Below, one piece after another: positions 1-5,219 of a stretch of 5,449 bases of DNA. Position 1 is the first letter of the stretch; each line of letters begins with the position of its first letter. Source of the stretch: Cytophagales bacterium (GTDB lineage: Bacteria > Bacteroidota > Bacteroidia > Cytophagales > UBA9547); contig JAAFJZ010000200.1 of assembly GCA_013298205.1 (NCBI GenBank), positions 1-5,449 on the forward strand. The letters run 5' to 3'. A program made the position numbers and the translations under genes. Under the pieces are notes generated by a model that saw only the letters and a program-made list of their open reading frames with translations, was not told the DNA's origin and ran no database searches.

Positions 1-235
1 CATGTAAATAATTGGGTGTGGCAATGTTTACCACATCAGAATCAATATTTTCATTTAAAAAATTCTCAAAAGAATCAAAAAACGGAACTTTAAATTGGGC
101 TTCTACATCATCTTTAAGCTGGACATTACTATCTATCATAGCCACTAACTCGCAATTTTCATTTTGAAGTACCATGGTAGCATGTTTCTTGCCTATGTAC
201 CCCGCCCCAATAATGGCAAATTTTATTTTTTTCAA
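1..235 (-). CDS. Gfo/Idh/MocA-family sugar-nucleotide oxidoreductase, N-terminal part (cut by window edge)
   Basis: Only the first 78 codons are in the window. The protein opens with a Rossmann fold: residues 2-9 form the first beta strand, the dinucleotide loop GAGYIG is at 10-15, and an acidic residue (D35) ends the second strand, which in this family favours NAD(H). The motif ATPNYLH at 72-78 is the typical segment after the fourth strand and resembles the NYLH segment of WbpB/WlbA enzymes. Those enzymes oxidise UDP-N-acetylglucosaminuronate at C3 before transamination. The start is a TTG at 233-235: an in-frame stop lies at 248-250 and no ATG precedes the glycine loop. The gene begins 7 nt after the zeta-like remnant and is co-directional with the aminotransferase, the expected next enzyme of such a pathway. 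Family assignment is firm; the exact substrate is inferred from context, since the C-terminal domain is missing. Confidence 0.85.
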   Translation of the reverse strand, partial: MKKIKFAIIGAGYIGKKHATMVLQNENCELVAMIDSNVQLKDDVEAQFKVPFFDSFENFLNENIDSDVVNIATPNYLH

Positions 236-242
236 TCTGGTT

Positions 243-404
243 TTATGTTAGTTTTTCTAAAACAAATTTTTGAAACCAATAGGGTATTTGGTCTGTTTTT
301 ATACTTATGTGTTTTGAATCTATAATCTCTGGAATGCTTGCTTTTATGGTGCTTTTACCTGAACCATTAGGCCCAGCGAAAATTCTCATTCTAGGTACTG
401 ACAT
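243..404 (-). pseudogene. Zeta-toxin-like P-loop kinase, internally deleted remnant (53 aa)
   Basis: The 53-codon frame begins MSVPRMRIFAGPNGSGKST, with a Walker A motif at residues 11-19. This is the usual opening of the zeta-toxin/predicted ABC-type ATPase family. After about residue 27 it jumps to IKTDQIPYWFQKFVLEK (35-51), which resembles, from memory, the extreme C-terminus of the Bacteroidota members. Those are normally roughly 200-270 residues long, so the middle, with the catalytic acidic residue, the arginines and the substrate pocket, appears to be missing although the frame stays open. The ATG overlaps the end of the upstream small gene by 14 nt, the usual arrangement of a translationally coupled toxin-antitoxin pair. 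The stop lies 7 nt before the oxidoreductase start. Most likely this is an inactive in-frame deletion product; a functional mini-protein is possible but unsupported. Confidence 0.6.
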
Positions 405-627
405 TGTTTATAATATTAAAAACCCGTTGTTTTACCTTGATTGGTTTATCAATTTCTTTAATAAACTTTTCTGTACCATCAGCAGATATTTCTATTAGTT
501 GCCCATTGCGCGCTATCATTACACTGCTACCAGAAGCCAAAGCATTAATAAAAGCTTGTTTGGTAGCAAATTCTGCCAGTATGGGTATTTTATTCTCTAA
601 AAAGTCTATTTCTTTATCGCTCAACAT
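391..627 (-). CDS. Small protein, probable antitoxin partner of a zeta-toxin-like ATPase (78 aa)
   Basis: This 78-residue protein has a predicted helical first half (about 1-31, MLSDKEIDFLENK onward) and then a beta-rich segment (33-58) containing the pattern RNGQLIEISADGTEK. Small proteins ending in a 'G-x-x-V-x-x-x-x-x-G-x-L-x-E-x-x-x-D-G' segment often sit directly upstream of zeta-like ATPases in Bacteroidota, from memory, and are presumed antitoxins. The ATG at 625-627 is preferred over a TTG 15 codons upstream because the helical domain starts there and ATG is the normal start. It begins 49 nt after the aminotransferase stop, in the same direction. Its stop at 391-393 lies inside the start of the zeta-like remnant (14-nt overlap), a layout typical of coupled pairs. 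No DNA-binding motif is obvious. The existence of the gene is well supported; the antitoxin role is inferred from neighbour and layout. Confidence 0.6.
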   Translation of the reverse strand: MLSDKEIDFLENKIPILAEFATKQAFINALASGSSVMIARNGQLIEISADGTEKFIKEIDKPIKVKQRVFNIINNVST

Positions 628-676
628 AAATAAATTTTTTACAATTATGCTTATTTGGAAAAATGAACTCAAATAC

Positions 677-1807
677 TCATTCCAAAATTTCTTTCAGACT
701 CATACATATATAATGGAGCATTTCCTCAGTCATTTCTGTATGTATAGGCAAAGATAATACATTTTGAGATAATTTTTCTGCAACAGGCAGCGTTCCTTGT
801 CCCCAAGCTAAATACGCATAAGCCTCCTGCAAATGCAAGGGTGAAGAATAATAAATCATACTCGGAATGCCTTTATCTTGTAATTCTTTATGCAAACGAT
901 TTCGGTCTATTCTTTCATCCAAGCTTAATGTATATTGGTGAAAAACGTGTGAGCTTTGTGAATTGCGAGCTGGAATACTAATTTTGGGGTGATTTTTGAA
1001 GAAATTATCATAATAATCAGCACATTTCTGGCGAGCAAGATTGTATTGATCCAAATAGTTGAGTTTTACGTCCAAAATAGCAGCTTGCAAAGTGTCTAAT
1101 CTTGAATTGATGCCTATCATTTTGTAGGTATATTTTACTTCTTGACCATGATTGGCTATGCAACGCATTTTTTTTGCCAGTTCGTCATCATCTGTAAAAA
1201 TAGCTCCACCATCTCCCATACACCCAAGATTTTTGGAAGGGAAAAATGAAGTTGTACCGATATGCGCGATAGTTCCAGCACTTTTAGTTTTTCCATTTTT
1301 TGATGTATACTTGGCACCTATTGCTTGAGCTGTATCTTCTATGACATATAAATTATACTTTTTGGCTATTTCCATGATATGTTCCATATCTGCACATTGC
1401 CCAAAAAGATGTACGGCAACGATTACTTTTGTTTTGTGTGTAATGGCTTGCTCGATTTTAGAAGTATCCATGTTATAAAATCCTTCCAAACTATCTACAA
1501 ACACAGGTTTATAACCTAAAAAAGCCCCCACTTCTACGGCAGCTACATAATTAAAACTGGGAACAATAAATTCAGCGTCTGTGGGCAAATCTAAAGCCGA
1601 AAAAGCAATTTGCAAGGCATCCGTACCATTTGCACAAGGAATTACGTATTTGGTTTCAAGGTATTTTGCCAAATTATCTGCAAATTCTTTTACGGCATAC
1701 CCGTTGATAAAAGCCGATTTCTCTATCACTTGAGAAATAGCGGAATCTATTTCCGTTTTGATTTTTTGGTATTGGGAAAATAAATCTACCATTAAAATAT
1801 TTTTCAT
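677..1807 (-). CDS. DegT/DnrJ/EryC1/StrS-family PLP sugar aminotransferase (WbpE-like)
   Basis: This complete 376-residue protein is a fold-type I, PLP-dependent aminotransferase that transfers an amino group from glutamate to a 3- or 4-keto nucleotide sugar in the cytoplasm. Visible landmarks are CANGTDALQ at 58-66 (cofactor phosphate loop), VIEDTAQAIGA at 155-165 with D158 for the pyridine nitrogen, SFFPSKNLGCMGDGGA at 187-202 with K192 as the Schiff-base lysine, and GINSRLDTLQAAIL at 232-245. The pattern closely resembles WbpE, which makes the 3-amino sugar of UDP-2,3-diacetamido uronic acid. The oxidoreductase fragment downstream is of the matching WbpB/WlbA type. The ATG at 1805-1807 gives the full N-terminus and has no Shine-Dalgarno. 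The gene starts 20 nt after the dispersed repeat and behind the mdh terminator, so it should have its own promoter, but no convincing one was seen. The family is certain; the 3-keto-uronate substrate is inferred. Confidence 0.93.
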   Translation of the reverse strand: MKNILMVDLFSQYQKIKTEIDSAISQVIEKSAFINGYAVKEFADNLAKYLETKYVIPCANGTDALQIAFSALDLPTDAEFIVPSFNYVAAVEVGAFLGYKPVFVDSLEGFYNMDTSKIEQAITHKTKVIVAVHLFGQCADMEHIMEIAKKYNLYVIEDTAQAIGAKYTSKNGKTKSAGTIAHIGTTSFFPSKNLGCMGDGGAIFTDDDELAKKMRCIANHGQEVKYTYKMIGINSRLDTLQAAILDVKLNYLDQYNLARQKCADYYDNFFKNHPKISIPARNSQSSHVFHQYTLSLDERIDRNRLHKELQDKGIPSMIYYSSPLHLQEAYAYLAWGQGTLPVAEKLSQNVLSLPIHTEMTEEMLHYICMSLKEILE

Positions 1808-1827
1808 AAGGATTTAGGTAATTTCTT

Positions 1828-1911
1828 AGCGTGAAGGATAGAGCGAAAAGCCCGCAGTGAGGCACGAACGAGGACTTGTAGCGATAGCCTGACCCTTGGG
1901 GCACGCCCAAA
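1828..1911 (-). repeat. Dispersed intergenic repeat, copy 1 (84 bp)
   Basis: Read on the minus strand, this begins TTTGGGCGTGCCC and ends CCTTCACGCT. Its last 66 bases (1828-1893) match 3141-3206 with a single mismatch, so the two copies form a long inverted pair around mdh. Only the 5-6 bases after the 13-base opening differ clearly (CAAGG here). It is far more GC-rich than its AT-rich surroundings. It ends 20 nt before the aminotransferase ATG, so any transcript starting upstream of it would carry it in its leader. An open frame running through it is repeat-derived and not a convincing gene. From memory, similar intergenic elements are common in Bacteroidota genomes; no function is known to me. 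Confidence 0.9.
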
Positions 1912-1970
1912 TTATTTGTTGTCTGTTCATTTTTGTGAATTGACATTAATTTTATGGAATCTATAAATTA

Positions 1971-2008
1971 AAAAAGCCTTGATTATTTTGCGATAACCAA
2001 GGCTTTTT
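1971..2008 (-). terminator. Rho-independent terminator of mdh
   Basis: An 11-bp perfect stem (AAAAAGCCTTG at 1971-1981 with CAAGGCTTTTT at 1998-2008) is extended by four more pairs after one A-C mismatch (1983-1986 with 1993-1996), with a 6-nt loop. On the minus strand it lies 22 nt after the mdh stop and ends in a run of six T. The symmetric A/T flanks could also stop plus-strand transcription. It separates mdh from the sugar gene cluster. Confidence 0.9.
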
Positions 2009-2030
2009 GATGAAAATTAAGAATTAGAGA

Positions 2031-2960
2031 CTAAACCAATTTGTCCATTACGTCCATTACTTCTTTTACTTTTACCCTAGAAGTTTGTAGAAGTTGTTTT
2101 TCTTCATCGTTAAGTTTTACTTCGATTACTTTTTCAACCCCATTTTTTCCTAATACTACGGGTACTCCCAAATAGCAATCATTGATTCCGTATTCACCTT
2201 CCAATTTGATACAAACAGGAACGATTTTTCTTTGGTCTCTCAAAATAGCTTCTACCATTTGAGCAGCAGCCGAACCTGGTGCATACCAAGCAGATGTGCC
2301 CATAAGTTTTACCAATTCACCACCACCATTTATGGTTCTATTTACAATCGCATCCAATTTATCTTTAGAAACTAATTCTGTTACAGGAATACCGCCTACA
2401 GTAGTATATCTTGGCAAAGGCACCATAGTGTCGCCATGTCCACCCATCAAAAGGGCTTGAATATCTTTAGGAGAGCAATTGATTTCTTCAGCCAAAAACG
2501 CTCTGTAACGTGCCGTATCCAAGATACCCGCCATACCGATTACTACATTTCTAGATTTTCCAGAAGTTTTGTGTGCACAATACGTCATTACGTCTAGTGG
2601 ATTGGAAACCACAACGATAATCGCATTTGGTGAATATTTCATTACATTTTCAGTAACCGATTTCACGATACCTGCATTGGTAGAAATCAAGTCATCACGG
2701 GTCATACCCGGTTTACGAGGCAAACCAGAAGTAATCACAACTACATCAGAATGAGCAGTTTTGGAGTAATCATTTGTAGCACCAACTGTACGGCTATCGT
2801 ATAAATCTATCGGAGCTTTTTGCCAAATATCAAGGGCTTTACCTTCGGCAAAACCTTCTCTAATATCTAATAAAACGATTTCATTAGCAATTTCTTTGTA
2901 AGCCAATACATCAGCACAAGTTGCACCTACATTACCAGCTCCTATAACAGATACTTTCAT
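2031..2960 (-). CDS. mdh: NAD-dependent malate dehydrogenase, lactate-dehydrogenase-like type
   Basis: This complete 309-residue enzyme of the TCA cycle interconverts malate and oxaloacetate with NAD in the cytoplasm. The nucleotide loop GAGNVG is at 7-12, and D32 at the end of the second strand indicates NAD rather than NADP. The mobile substrate loop LPRKPGMTRDD at 80-90 supplies arginines R82 and R88. R82, with its basic neighbour and the lack of a lactate-type glutamine at this point, fits malate dehydrogenase. N120 lies in SNPLD (119-123), and the catalytic pair is D148 (in LDTARYR) and H175 (in GGHGD). The length and the AAAQMVEAIL segment (231-240) fit the LDH-like MDH group common in Bacteroidota. 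The ATG at 2958-2960 is followed directly by the first beta strand. The gene is a single-gene unit with its own promoter at 2999-3028 and terminator at 1971-2008. No defects were seen. Confidence 0.97.
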   Translation of the reverse strand: MKVSVIGAGNVGATCADVLAYKEIANEIVLLDIREGFAEGKALDIWQKAPIDLYDSRTVGATNDYSKTAHSDVVVITSGLPRKPGMTRDDLISTNAGIVKSVTENVMKYSPNAIIVVVSNPLDVMTYCAHKTSGKSRNVVIGMAGILDTARYRAFLAEEINCSPKDIQALLMGGHGDTMVPLPRYTTVGGIPVTELVSKDKLDAIVNRTINGGGELVKLMGTSAWYAPGSAAAQMVEAILRDQRKIVPVCIKLEGEYGINDCYLGVPVVLGKNGVEKVIEVKLNDEEKQLLQTSRVKVKEVMDVMDKLV

Positions 2961-2998
2961 TGTATATTTTGATTTATTATTTTATTTGAATCTGAAGG

Positions 2999-3028
2999 CA
3001 AAGCTATATAAAAAGACTCAAATAGCAA
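2999..3028 (-). promoter_or_regulatory. Bacteroidota-type promoter of mdh
   Basis: On the minus strand, TTG (3026-3028) is followed after exactly 19 nt by TAGCTTTG (2999-3006), a full match to the -33 TTG and -7 TAnnTTTG elements used by the Bacteroidota primary sigma factor. The -7 element ends 38 nt before the mdh ATG, giving a leader of about 30 nt. There is no Shine-Dalgarno, only an A/T-rich leader. Confidence 0.7.
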
Positions 3029-3121
3029 TTTTGATGCTAAAAATTTTACAAATTGCAAGATTTTTCTATACAGAAATTGAAATAAAATTTATTTGAAAAT
3101 AATAAAAATTGAATATAAACC

Positions 3122-3206
3122 TTTGGGCGTGCCCTTTCAGGTCAGGCTATCGCTACAAGTCCTCGTTCGTGCCTCACTGCGGGCTTTTCGCTATATCCTT
3201 CACGCT
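3122..3206 (+). repeat. Dispersed intergenic repeat, copy 2 (85 bp), inverted relative to copy 1
   Basis: On the plus strand this starts TTTGGGCGTGCCC and ends CCTTCACGCT. Bases 3141-3206 match 1828-1893 in reverse complement at 65 of 66 positions; the one difference is A at 3193 (copy 1 has C in this orientation). The short variable part after the opening is TTTCAG. Within the unit, GGCTATCGCTACAAGTCCT (3144-3162) is imperfectly repeated as GGCTTTTCGCTATATCCTT (3182-3200), so the element seems built from two related halves about 38 bp apart. It points toward the scramblase-like gene, 94 nt from its ATG. Confidence 0.9.
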
Positions 3207-3273
3207 TCAATATCAATTTGCTATCAAAAGAAATTTTTAAAATAAATATTTAGCTCAATTGATTTAAAATATC

Positions 3274-3281
3274 TAATTTTG
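3274..3281 (+). promoter_or_regulatory. -7 element (TAATTTTG) of the scramblase-like gene
   Basis: TAATTTTG fits the Bacteroidota TAnnTTTG -7 consensus completely. It ends 19 nt before the ATG, which would give a leader of roughly 13-15 nt. No good TTG lies at the usual 19-21 nt upstream; a TTG occurs only 12 nt upstream and a TTTAG at about 20 nt. The -33 part is therefore weak and the call is moderate. Confidence 0.45.
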
Positions 3282-3300
3282 TTAAACAATAATTTTTAAA

Positions 3301-3891
3301 ATGAATACAAGTTTCTTTGACTCGAATAGCTTTTTCATAGATGAAAAAGTAGGTTTTTTTAAGTTTGAAAATTGCTATCAAGTTTTCAATGACAAAGGTG
3401 AAAGCCTTGGTTCCATAAATCAAAAATTAACTATTTTTCAGAAAATTTTAAGACTTTTGATTAAGAAAGCAATGTTACCATTTTTGTTAGAAATTAAAAA
3501 TAAAAATGGTGAGATGGAAGCTACAATTTCTAGAGGTTGGACATTTTTTCTGTCTAAAATTGAAGTAAAAGATGAACTTGGAAACAATATTGGTTTTATT
3601 AAGCAAAAATTCAAATTGTTTAAACCTACTTTTAAAATTTCTGATTCATCAGGAACCGAAGTTGCTGAGATTAGTGGAGATTGGAAAGCATGGAATTTTG
3701 TTATCAGTGATACTTCCAAAAATAAAATTGGAACAATTTCTAAAAAATGGGCTGGAGCAATGCAAGAAATTTTTACCTCTGCAGATAAATATAATGTAAC
3801 AATAGATCCAAGTTATGCCAATAAAGATAGTAAAATTGCTATCATTTCAGCAGCAGTTACTATAGATATGGTGCTCAAGGAAAGTAAATAA
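3301..3891 (+). CDS. Scramblase/LURP-one-like (tubby-type barrel) protein
   Basis: This complete 196-residue protein resembles the bacterial phospholipid-scramblase-related/LURP-one family. It shows recurring 'G-x-I-x-(Q/K)-K' strand turns at 37-42, 98-103 and 144-149. It also has the GDWKAWNFVISD motif (126-137), the KKWAGAMQEIFTSADKYNV segment (148-166), and a hydrophobic helix near the C-terminus (178-193, ending AAVTIDMVLKE). In this fold that helix runs through the centre of a 12-strand barrel, so it need not be a membrane anchor. There is no signal peptide, and a cytoplasmic or membrane-associated location is expected. The biochemical role of the bacterial members is not established, and scrambling activity should not be assumed. 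The ATG at 3301 is the first in frame and sits just after a -7 element. It is transcribed alone, divergently from mdh and convergently with the AraC gene. Confidence 0.8.
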   Translation: MNTSFFDSNSFFIDEKVGFFKFENCYQVFNDKGESLGSINQKLTIFQKILRLLIKKAMLPFLLEIKNKNGEMEATISRGWTFFLSKIEVKDELGNNIGFIKQKFKLFKPTFKISDSSGTEVAEISGDWKAWNFVISDTSKNKIGTISKKWAGAMQEIFTSADKYNVTIDPSYANKDSKIAIISAAVTIDMVLKESK

Positions 3892-4005
3892 ATACTTACT
3901 ATAAATTTCAAAATTATTAGTAAAGAGTCAATTCATCTATTAAATCTAATACTAATCTGAACAATCAATTTTTTGCTAAAATATTTCATCAGTACTTTTT
4001 ATATC

Positions 4006-4032
4006 CAAAACTTACCCAGAGTTTGTTTTTTT
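4006..4032 (+). terminator. Possible weak terminator after the scramblase-like gene
   Basis: A short imperfect hairpin pairs CAAAACT (4006-4012, one bulged A) with AGTTTG (4020-4025) around a 7-nt loop. Seven T follow directly (4026-4032). The short stem and the distance of about 115 nt from the stop make this tentative. No better plus-strand terminator was seen in 3892-4170. Confidence 0.3.
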
Positions 4033-4153
4033 AATTAGTTGGTAGTTTGACCCAATAGACTATAAAAGTATTTACAGCTGAATGTTTAATAAGTAAGCAT
4101 GACCAAGAGATTTTTTACAGAAAATATAAATAAAAAGTTAAATTTTAGAATAA

Positions 4154-4179
4154 AATGTTTAAATCAGGATTTAAACATT
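4154..4179 (-). terminator. 12-bp hairpin overlapping the stop codon of the AraC-family gene
   Basis: AATGTTTAAATC (4154-4165) and GATTTAAACATT (4168-4179) are perfect complements separated by AG. The right arm covers the last two codons and the TAA stop (4171-4173) of the regulator gene. On the minus strand it is followed by a T-rich stretch (TTTTATTCTAAAATTT). It may act as a terminator built into the gene end, but its AT-rich stem is not a canonical one. Confidence 0.4.
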
Positions 4180-5094
4180 AATTAATGATTCTCTTCTACG
4201 CATTTTACCAGCAGGAATGCCGAACATCATTTTAAATCGTCTACAAAAATATGCAGTATCTTTGTAACCAACTCCTTTGCTTATTTCTCTAATGCTCTGT
4301 TTTGAAGTTCTCAATAGGTTTACCGCTTTTTCCATTCTTTGGTATTCTATATAGTCCTGCGGATTTATACCAGTTAGCATTTTAAAGTATTGCCCAACAT
4401 AATCTTCAGAAACATTAGCAACGTCTGCCAAAACATGGTTTGAGAGATCTCCTTTTAAATTATCTTTGATATAACTAAAAATATTTACCAAACGAGGGTC
4501 TTTGAAATAGGTAGTATTTGTAGCTAATTGTTCTACAAACAATCTTTTTTCAAGAATATGTCTTATAATTTCAATTACTATTCTTTCAGTAAAACTCTTG
4601 ATAATTTTTTCTTTACCTGGAAGTTTTAATGAAGTTTCTTTCATAATTTCCCATATTGAGTCAGAAATATTGCTTGCTTTCGGCAACGCAAAAGCTGGCA
4701 TATCTATGGAAGTAAAAAAGTTGACTGAATCAAATACTTTAGCTTCGAGACTAATAATAAAATAGCTATTGCTTTCTACACCTAGTTCTTCAGTACTTGG
4801 AATGGTTTGAATATATTTTTCTTTATGAGCCATAAATGTCTCATTTTTAATCTTTTGTGCGTCTATTTCACCATAGGCTAAAGGAGTAAGTTTTCCTCCA
4901 GGAAGAAAAAGCATTTCGCCTTCATTTAATTTTGTGAAACCGTCACCAAAAAATATTTCACCGTGATTGAGTAAAATAATATGATTTTCAACATCGTAAA
5001 AGTTTTCTAAAATAAAAGGTTTTAAAATTTTTATGTTTTTAGCGTTTATACATCTTACGCTAAGTGATTCGATAATCTTATTGTAATCTTCCAT
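4171..5094 (-). CDS. AraC-family transcriptional regulator
   Basis: This complete 307-residue protein has an N-terminal cupin-like sensory region and a C-terminal AraC DNA-binding domain. Residues 35-78 carry the HIILLNHGEIFFGDG and EGEMLFLPGG patterns of a small beta-barrel ligand domain. The middle (about 140-190) is helical and probably serves dimerisation. The DNA-binding domain spans about 199-300: the first helix-turn-helix lies at 217-239 (LSNHVLADVANVSEDYVGQYF) and the second at 267-289, with the signature GVGYKDTAYFCRRFKMMFG at 274-292. The usual terminal 'G-x-S-P-x-x-Y/F-R' appears as GIPAGKMRR. The ligand is unknown, and no adjacent catabolic operon points to one. The ATG at 5092-5094 has an A/T-rich leader. 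A dyad and a third half-site upstream (5130-5180) are candidate self-binding sites. Confidence 0.92.
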   Translation of the reverse strand: MEDYNKIIESLSVRCINAKNIKILKPFILENFYDVENHIILLNHGEIFFGDGFTKLNEGEMLFLPGGKLTPLAYGEIDAQKIKNETFMAHKEKYIQTIPSTEELGVESNSYFIISLEAKVFDSVNFFTSIDMPAFALPKASNISDSIWEIMKETSLKLPGKEKIIKSFTERIVIEIIRHILEKRLFVEQLATNTTYFKDPRLVNIFSYIKDNLKGDLSNHVLADVANVSEDYVGQYFKMLTGINPQDYIEYQRMEKAVNLLRTSKQSIREISKGVGYKDTAYFCRRFKMMFGIPAGKMRRRESLINV

Positions 5095-5129
5095 GATAAA
5101 AATTTGTTGTTTTTGTTAAAAGCATAAAA

Positions 5130-5180
5130 TTAATACAAAAAATATATATATTATTGTATTAAACAGAGTATTTAATACAA
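5130..5180 (-). promoter_or_regulatory. Three copies of TTAATACAA upstream of the AraC-family gene (candidate operator)
   Basis: The 9-mer TTAATACAA occurs on the plus strand at 5130-5138 and 5172-5180, and inverted (TTGTATTAA) at 5154-5162. The last two form a 10-bp perfect inverted repeat (5154-5163 and 5171-5180) with a 7-nt spacer. The two same-orientation copies start 42 nt apart, about four helical turns. The cluster lies 36-86 nt upstream of the start codon, where AraC-type regulators often bind. No convincing -7/-33 promoter was found here. AT-rich sequence yields chance palindromes, but three exact 9-mers within 51 bases are notable. Confidence 0.45.
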
Positions 5181-5182
5181 GG

Positions 5183-5200
5183 TTTCATTTTTTAATGAAA
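5183..5200. repeat. Small AT-rich hairpin between phoH and the AraC-family gene
   Basis: TTTCATT (5183-5189) pairs with AATGAAA (5194-5200) around a TTTT loop, directly next to the TTAATACAA dyad. Neither strand has a T tract after it, so a terminator role is not supported. It may be part of the regulatory region or chance. Confidence 0.25.
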
Positions 5201-5219
5201 AATTTAAAATATTTTGGAG

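Larger units (their letters stand above)
2961..3300. other. Divergent intergenic region between mdh and the scramblase-like gene
   Basis: This 340-bp gene-free stretch separates two divergent genes. From left to right it holds the mdh leader and promoter (2999-3028), an AT-rich segment with nothing recognisable (about 3030-3120), repeat copy 2 (3122-3206), and the leader and -7 element of the scramblase-like gene (3274-3281). No small ORF or structured RNA other than the repeat is supported. Confidence 0.7.

Noticed and set aside
307..498. 63-codon plus-strand frame opposite the zeta-like remnant
   Set aside because: It is antisense to the Walker A-encoding frame, with no motif or promoter of its own.
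404..757. 117-codon plus-strand frame opposite the small gene and the aminotransferase end
   Set aside because: It is the antisense reading of 391-627 and part of 677-1807, which have clear family features. Its own product resembles nothing.
1674..1946. 90-codon minus-strand frame running through repeat copy 1 into the aminotransferase gene
   Set aside because: Its first half is simply the translated repeat and its second half is the aminotransferase sequence in another frame. It has no family resemblance and overlaps a firm gene.
1912..1970. Possible promoter for the aminotransferase (TAATTTGG-like sequence near 1908-1915)
   Set aside because: It is one T short of the TAnnTTTG pattern and has no TTG at the right distance. 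It also overlaps the repeat edge, so it is too weak to annotate.
2569..2754. 61-codon plus-strand frame inside mdh
   Set aside because: It is entirely antisense to a complete, motif-bearing malate dehydrogenase.
1828..3206. mdh as the cargo of a composite transposon
   Set aside because: The flanking repeats carry no transposase, there are no target-site duplications that I can see, and mdh is a normal housekeeping gene with its own promoter and terminator. A dispersed intergenic repeat is the simpler reading.
3438..3799. Alternative frames on both strands inside the scramblase-like gene (3438-3719 minus, 3572-3799 plus)
   Set aside because: They are embedded in a gene with better codon pattern, a promoter element and family motifs.
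3898..3935. Imperfect hairpin CTTACTATAAATTT / AAATTATTAGTAAAG just after the scramblase-like gene
   Set aside because: It has several mismatches, an almost G-C-free stem, a tiny loop and no T tract. It is probably chance pairing in AT-rich DNA.
4099..4185. 28-codon plus-strand frame starting ATGACCAAGAG between the two convergent genes
   Set aside because: It is very short, lysine/asparagine-rich as expected of AT-rich non-coding DNA, without a promoter, and it runs through the hairpin at the AraC gene end.
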